5,629 bases of DNA from Patescibacteria group bacterium (GTDB lineage Bacteria > Patescibacteriota > Gracilibacteria > BD1-5 > UBA6164): NCBI GenBank assembly GCA_018623505.1, contig JAAZVM010000035.1, positions 1 through 5,629 on the forward strand. The letters run 5' to 3'. The position numbers and the translations under genes were made by a program. Positions within the stretch are counted from its first letter, which is position 1. The number at the start of each line of letters is the position of its first letter. This document shows, in pieces, positions 3,398 to 5,629 of the stretch. The notes under the pieces were generated by a model. The model saw only the letters and a program-made list of their open reading frames with translations. It searched no databases and was not told the DNA's origin.

Positions 3398-5629
3398 CTA
3401 GTTAACAACTGGACAAGTTCACCATTGTGGTAATCTAGCAGTATCTCATTGTAGTGGACTTCAATCAGCAAAAGATGATGGAATAGAAGCTATATTTGAC
3501 ACACACCAACTATTCAAATCATGATTATATGATGTATCTCTAATAAATCTACTAAATTGTGTTGTATCATTTTGAGCATTTACAGTTGATATATCCCAAT
3601 ACTTTACTCAATTTAAAACTTTTGTATTTACATCTTGATTAAAATTTGTAGCTCAAAAAAACATCCGTCTTACAGATTCATTATTATCCATAACCCAATT
3701 AAGAGGCTGTCATCAATTATTAAAAGATATTGCATTAGTAAACATATATGAGGTATTTTCCACATTAGACATATTCCAATATGTAACTCAGTTAATATTT
3801 TTTTCAGAAATATCTTGATTAAAATTATTGGTATTTGCAAACATAGCTCATGCATAATTTAAACTATCTGTTCTCCAATTAAATGGTTGATTTCAATTAT
3901 TAAATGAAACAGCTTGATCAAATACATTATTTCAACATGTTACATTTGAAGTATTCCAATAAGTAACTCAATTGAGAGTTTTTTCAGAAACATCTTGATT
4001 AAATGAATTTGCAAAGATAAACATTTTACATATTGAAGTAACTGAATCTGTAGTAATATTTAACTCTTGATTAAAAGTATATGAATAATAAAACATTTCA
4101 GTTAGATATAATAGATTTGGTGCATTAATAGTTAATGAAACTCATCAATTATTAAATCCAAAAGCTCAATAAAACATTTTATACATAGATTCAACTGAAG
4201 AATAATCAAGATGTAATTCTTGATTAAAATTTTGAGCTAGATAAAATAATCATGCCATATTAGTTACCCTAGAAGTATTCCAAGTTAAAGAGTTTCATCA
4301 GTTATTGAAATCATATGCTCTTCATAACATTTCCTCCATATCTAAAACCTTTGAAAAATCCCAATAATTAAGGTTTTGATTTAAGTCTCTGAAATTAAAA
4401 AATGCCCATTTCATACTTGTTACATTTGATGTATCCCAAGAAGTGATATCCTGATTAAAAGTATAAGTATGTGAATATAAATCTCAGGTATCTTGATCAT
4501 ATCATAAATCGTAAAGCTCGGTTACATGACTTGTACATATATTATTATTTGCATCTATATTTCAAATACTATCATGTATAGTTGAATTATCTACAATTAA
4601 GTAGTTGACTCAATTATGTACAAAAGTAGATCATACTTGTAAATTTCAACATTTTACAGTAACTCAATTAGATCAAATAGTATATGTAGGTTCAGCAATT
4701 TCAGGATTTCATGTTCAATTATTTCAAGAATTAGAAGTTATAACTAAATCACTTGTTTCTAATCAATCACTAATTCACTCTTCTATGTACTTTTCAACCT
4801 CTTCAATATCACTAGAATCAACACTCAAAAGGTCACTTGAACTTAAACTTCAAACATAAGTTCAAGTATAAGCATTTTGTAAGTTAATTAATAATTGAGT
4901 TTTATCTATATCATCTGAGCTTCATACTGTTAGAATTGGCTGATTAACTGTGTTTAGTATTAATTCATTACCAGCTTCTAAATTATAGTTTGTTCTATCA
5001 TAACTTCATGGAAGTTTTGAAGTACTATTAATTGCAAATTTCTTATTATCTAAAAGACTTAAAATATCTGGAGTTCATAAATCAGTACTTATTATACTAG
5101 GAACAGCAAAGATATACATATTTCATCACATAGTAACTTTTGCTACTTTACCATTATAGTTTCATACTATATATGACCATCAGATTTCATTTCATCTGGC
5201 ATATGTATCTGTTATAAGATTTGGTCAGTATGATACTCATCATTCTAATACTGCTCAGATTTGTATCTCTTTTTTTGTATTTAGTACACTATATGTGTAA
5301 TAGGTATTTGTAAGTGGATCTCTTGGAACTTTACTTAGTGAGTTTCAAGCTCATAGTTCTACTCTATTACTTTCTCAGAATATTCATTGTTGCCATACTG
5401 CTTTACTTTGTCATCATGTACTATATGTTACATTTACTCAGTTTTCTGGGAGTATATAGTATCATTTTTTTAATACATCGTATTCTAGTACTTTTCTTAT
5501 ACTATTTACATCACTTATTCTTTTACTATCTCTAGCATCTCTACTGTAACCTTGCAAACTCACAAAAGCTATAGTTCATAGCACTGCCAGGATTGTTATT
5601 ACTACTATCAATTCCACCAATGTAAATCA
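3398..5629 (-). CDS. Type IV pilin-like N-terminus joined to BspA/DUF285 repeat surface protein (5' end outside window)
   Basis: The frame is open from the window edge to TAG at 3400-3398, 743 residues, missing only the short prepilin leader. It has about 56 UGA glycines and only four GGN. Visible residue 1 is a UGA-coded Gly, followed by FTLVELIVVITILAVLG: the prepilin peptidase site, Glu at mature position 5 and the hydrophobic helix of type IV pilins and pseudopilins. Residues 24-180 look like a pilin globular domain; 298-317 are a Gly/Asn/Ser/Thr-rich linker. At 318-345 is the NGVTVKCGNLQVGSTFVHNG module that often precedes DUF285 repeats. From about 388 to 715 there are twelve DUF285 units beginning with FNQ or FNNGG, and the end carries the family's closing SWCVSNI...WGTCP motif. 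DUF285 (BspA-type) repeats are found in adhesins. The inferred role is a surface fibre or tip adhesin assembled by type IV pilus machinery. No frame break was found. A 180-base tandem repeat lies near the 3' end. Confidence 0.93.
3581..4003 (-). repeat. 180-base tandem repeat within the DUF285 region
   Basis: Two full 180-base units (4003-3824 and 3823-3644) and a 63-base partial third (3643-3581) follow each other without gaps. Each full unit encodes exactly 60 residues and combines two DUF285 turns: an FNQD..EK..NGVTYWN turn and an FNNG(G/N)QP.NW turn. The first 60 or so bases of the units are clearly alike at DNA level (shared TCTTGATT and TAACTCA blocks on the plus strand at a spacing of 180). 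This suggests fairly recent duplication; earlier turns in the protein are more diverged and irregular in length. Confidence 0.85.

Noticed and set aside
3670..3855. Minus-strand open frame inside the repeat region
   Set aside because: It is a different frame from the intact DUF285 reading frame over the same bases; its apparent length comes from the repeat composition.
3581..4003. CRISPR-like regular repeats
   Set aside because: The 180-base period is coding, equals 60 residues of the DUF285 frame, and has no short palindromic repeat and spacer pattern.
4605..4859. Plus-strand open frame opposite the adhesin linker region
   Set aside because: It is antisense to the continuous pilin-DUF285 frame; its Gln/Thr/Ser-rich translation reflects the opposite strand's codon composition.
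5314..5535. Plus-strand hydrophobic open frame that looks like a small membrane protein
   Set aside because: It is antisense to the pilin globular domain. The hydrophobicity comes from the T-rich complement of Lys/Glu/Asn codons, and there is no start signal.
72..5629. UGA as tryptophan (table 4)
   Set aside because: UGG encodes Trp at all conserved Trp sites, and UGA falls on invariant glycines in GlyRS, pilin and DUF285 motifs. Trp there would destroy the motifs.

Overview
The window comes from a bacterium that reads UGA as glycine (translation table 25), which points to the Candidate Phyla Radiation lineages Gracilibacteria (BD1-5) or Absconditabacteria (SR1). In-frame UGA codons occur throughout all five genes. 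They fall on invariant glycines of well-known families: the [21 protein letters not shown] and RPETAQG motifs of glycyl-tRNA synthetase, the glycine before the pilin FTLVE motif, and the WGTCP end of a DUF285 protein. Tryptophan is always UGG, and every visible stop is UAA or UAG. A standard-code reading breaks all of these genes into fragments. The DNA is very AT-rich.

Layout. 72-692 (+) is a small four-helix membrane protein of unknown function. It converges on a strong two-way hairpin terminator (692-725). Everything to the right lies on the minus strand. Read in the direction of transcription, from right to left, the order is: a 5'-truncated gene (5629-3398) for a type IV pilin-like N-terminus joined to a long BspA/DUF285 repeat adhesin; a terminator; a secreted protein with S-layer-homology-like repeats (3297-2683); a terminator; a small chorismate-mutase-fold protein (2619-2347); a 213-base leader; and glycyl-tRNA synthetase (2133-724).

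The most striking element is the leader of the synthetase gene. It carries a T-box riboswitch: an antiterminator with the 7-base UGGAACC bulge flanked by two perfectly pairing helices (2204-2237), overlapping a mutually exclusive intrinsic terminator (2167-2214). The expected logic is that uncharged tRNA-Gly stabilises the antiterminator and switches on GlyRS. In this organism GlyRS must also charge the tRNA-Gly that reads UGA, and the GlyRS message itself contains 15 UGA codons, so the switch, the enzyme and the recoded codon form one loop. The Stem I part is short and unusual, and I could not assign its specifier codon with confidence.

The two secreted proteins (pilin-DUF285 fusion and SLH-like protein) suit a host-attached, small-genome lifestyle. 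Their genes each have their own terminator, so they look like separate units rather than one operon. No tRNA or rRNA gene, CRISPR array or insertion sequence was seen, and no gap without a gene exceeds 300 bases.
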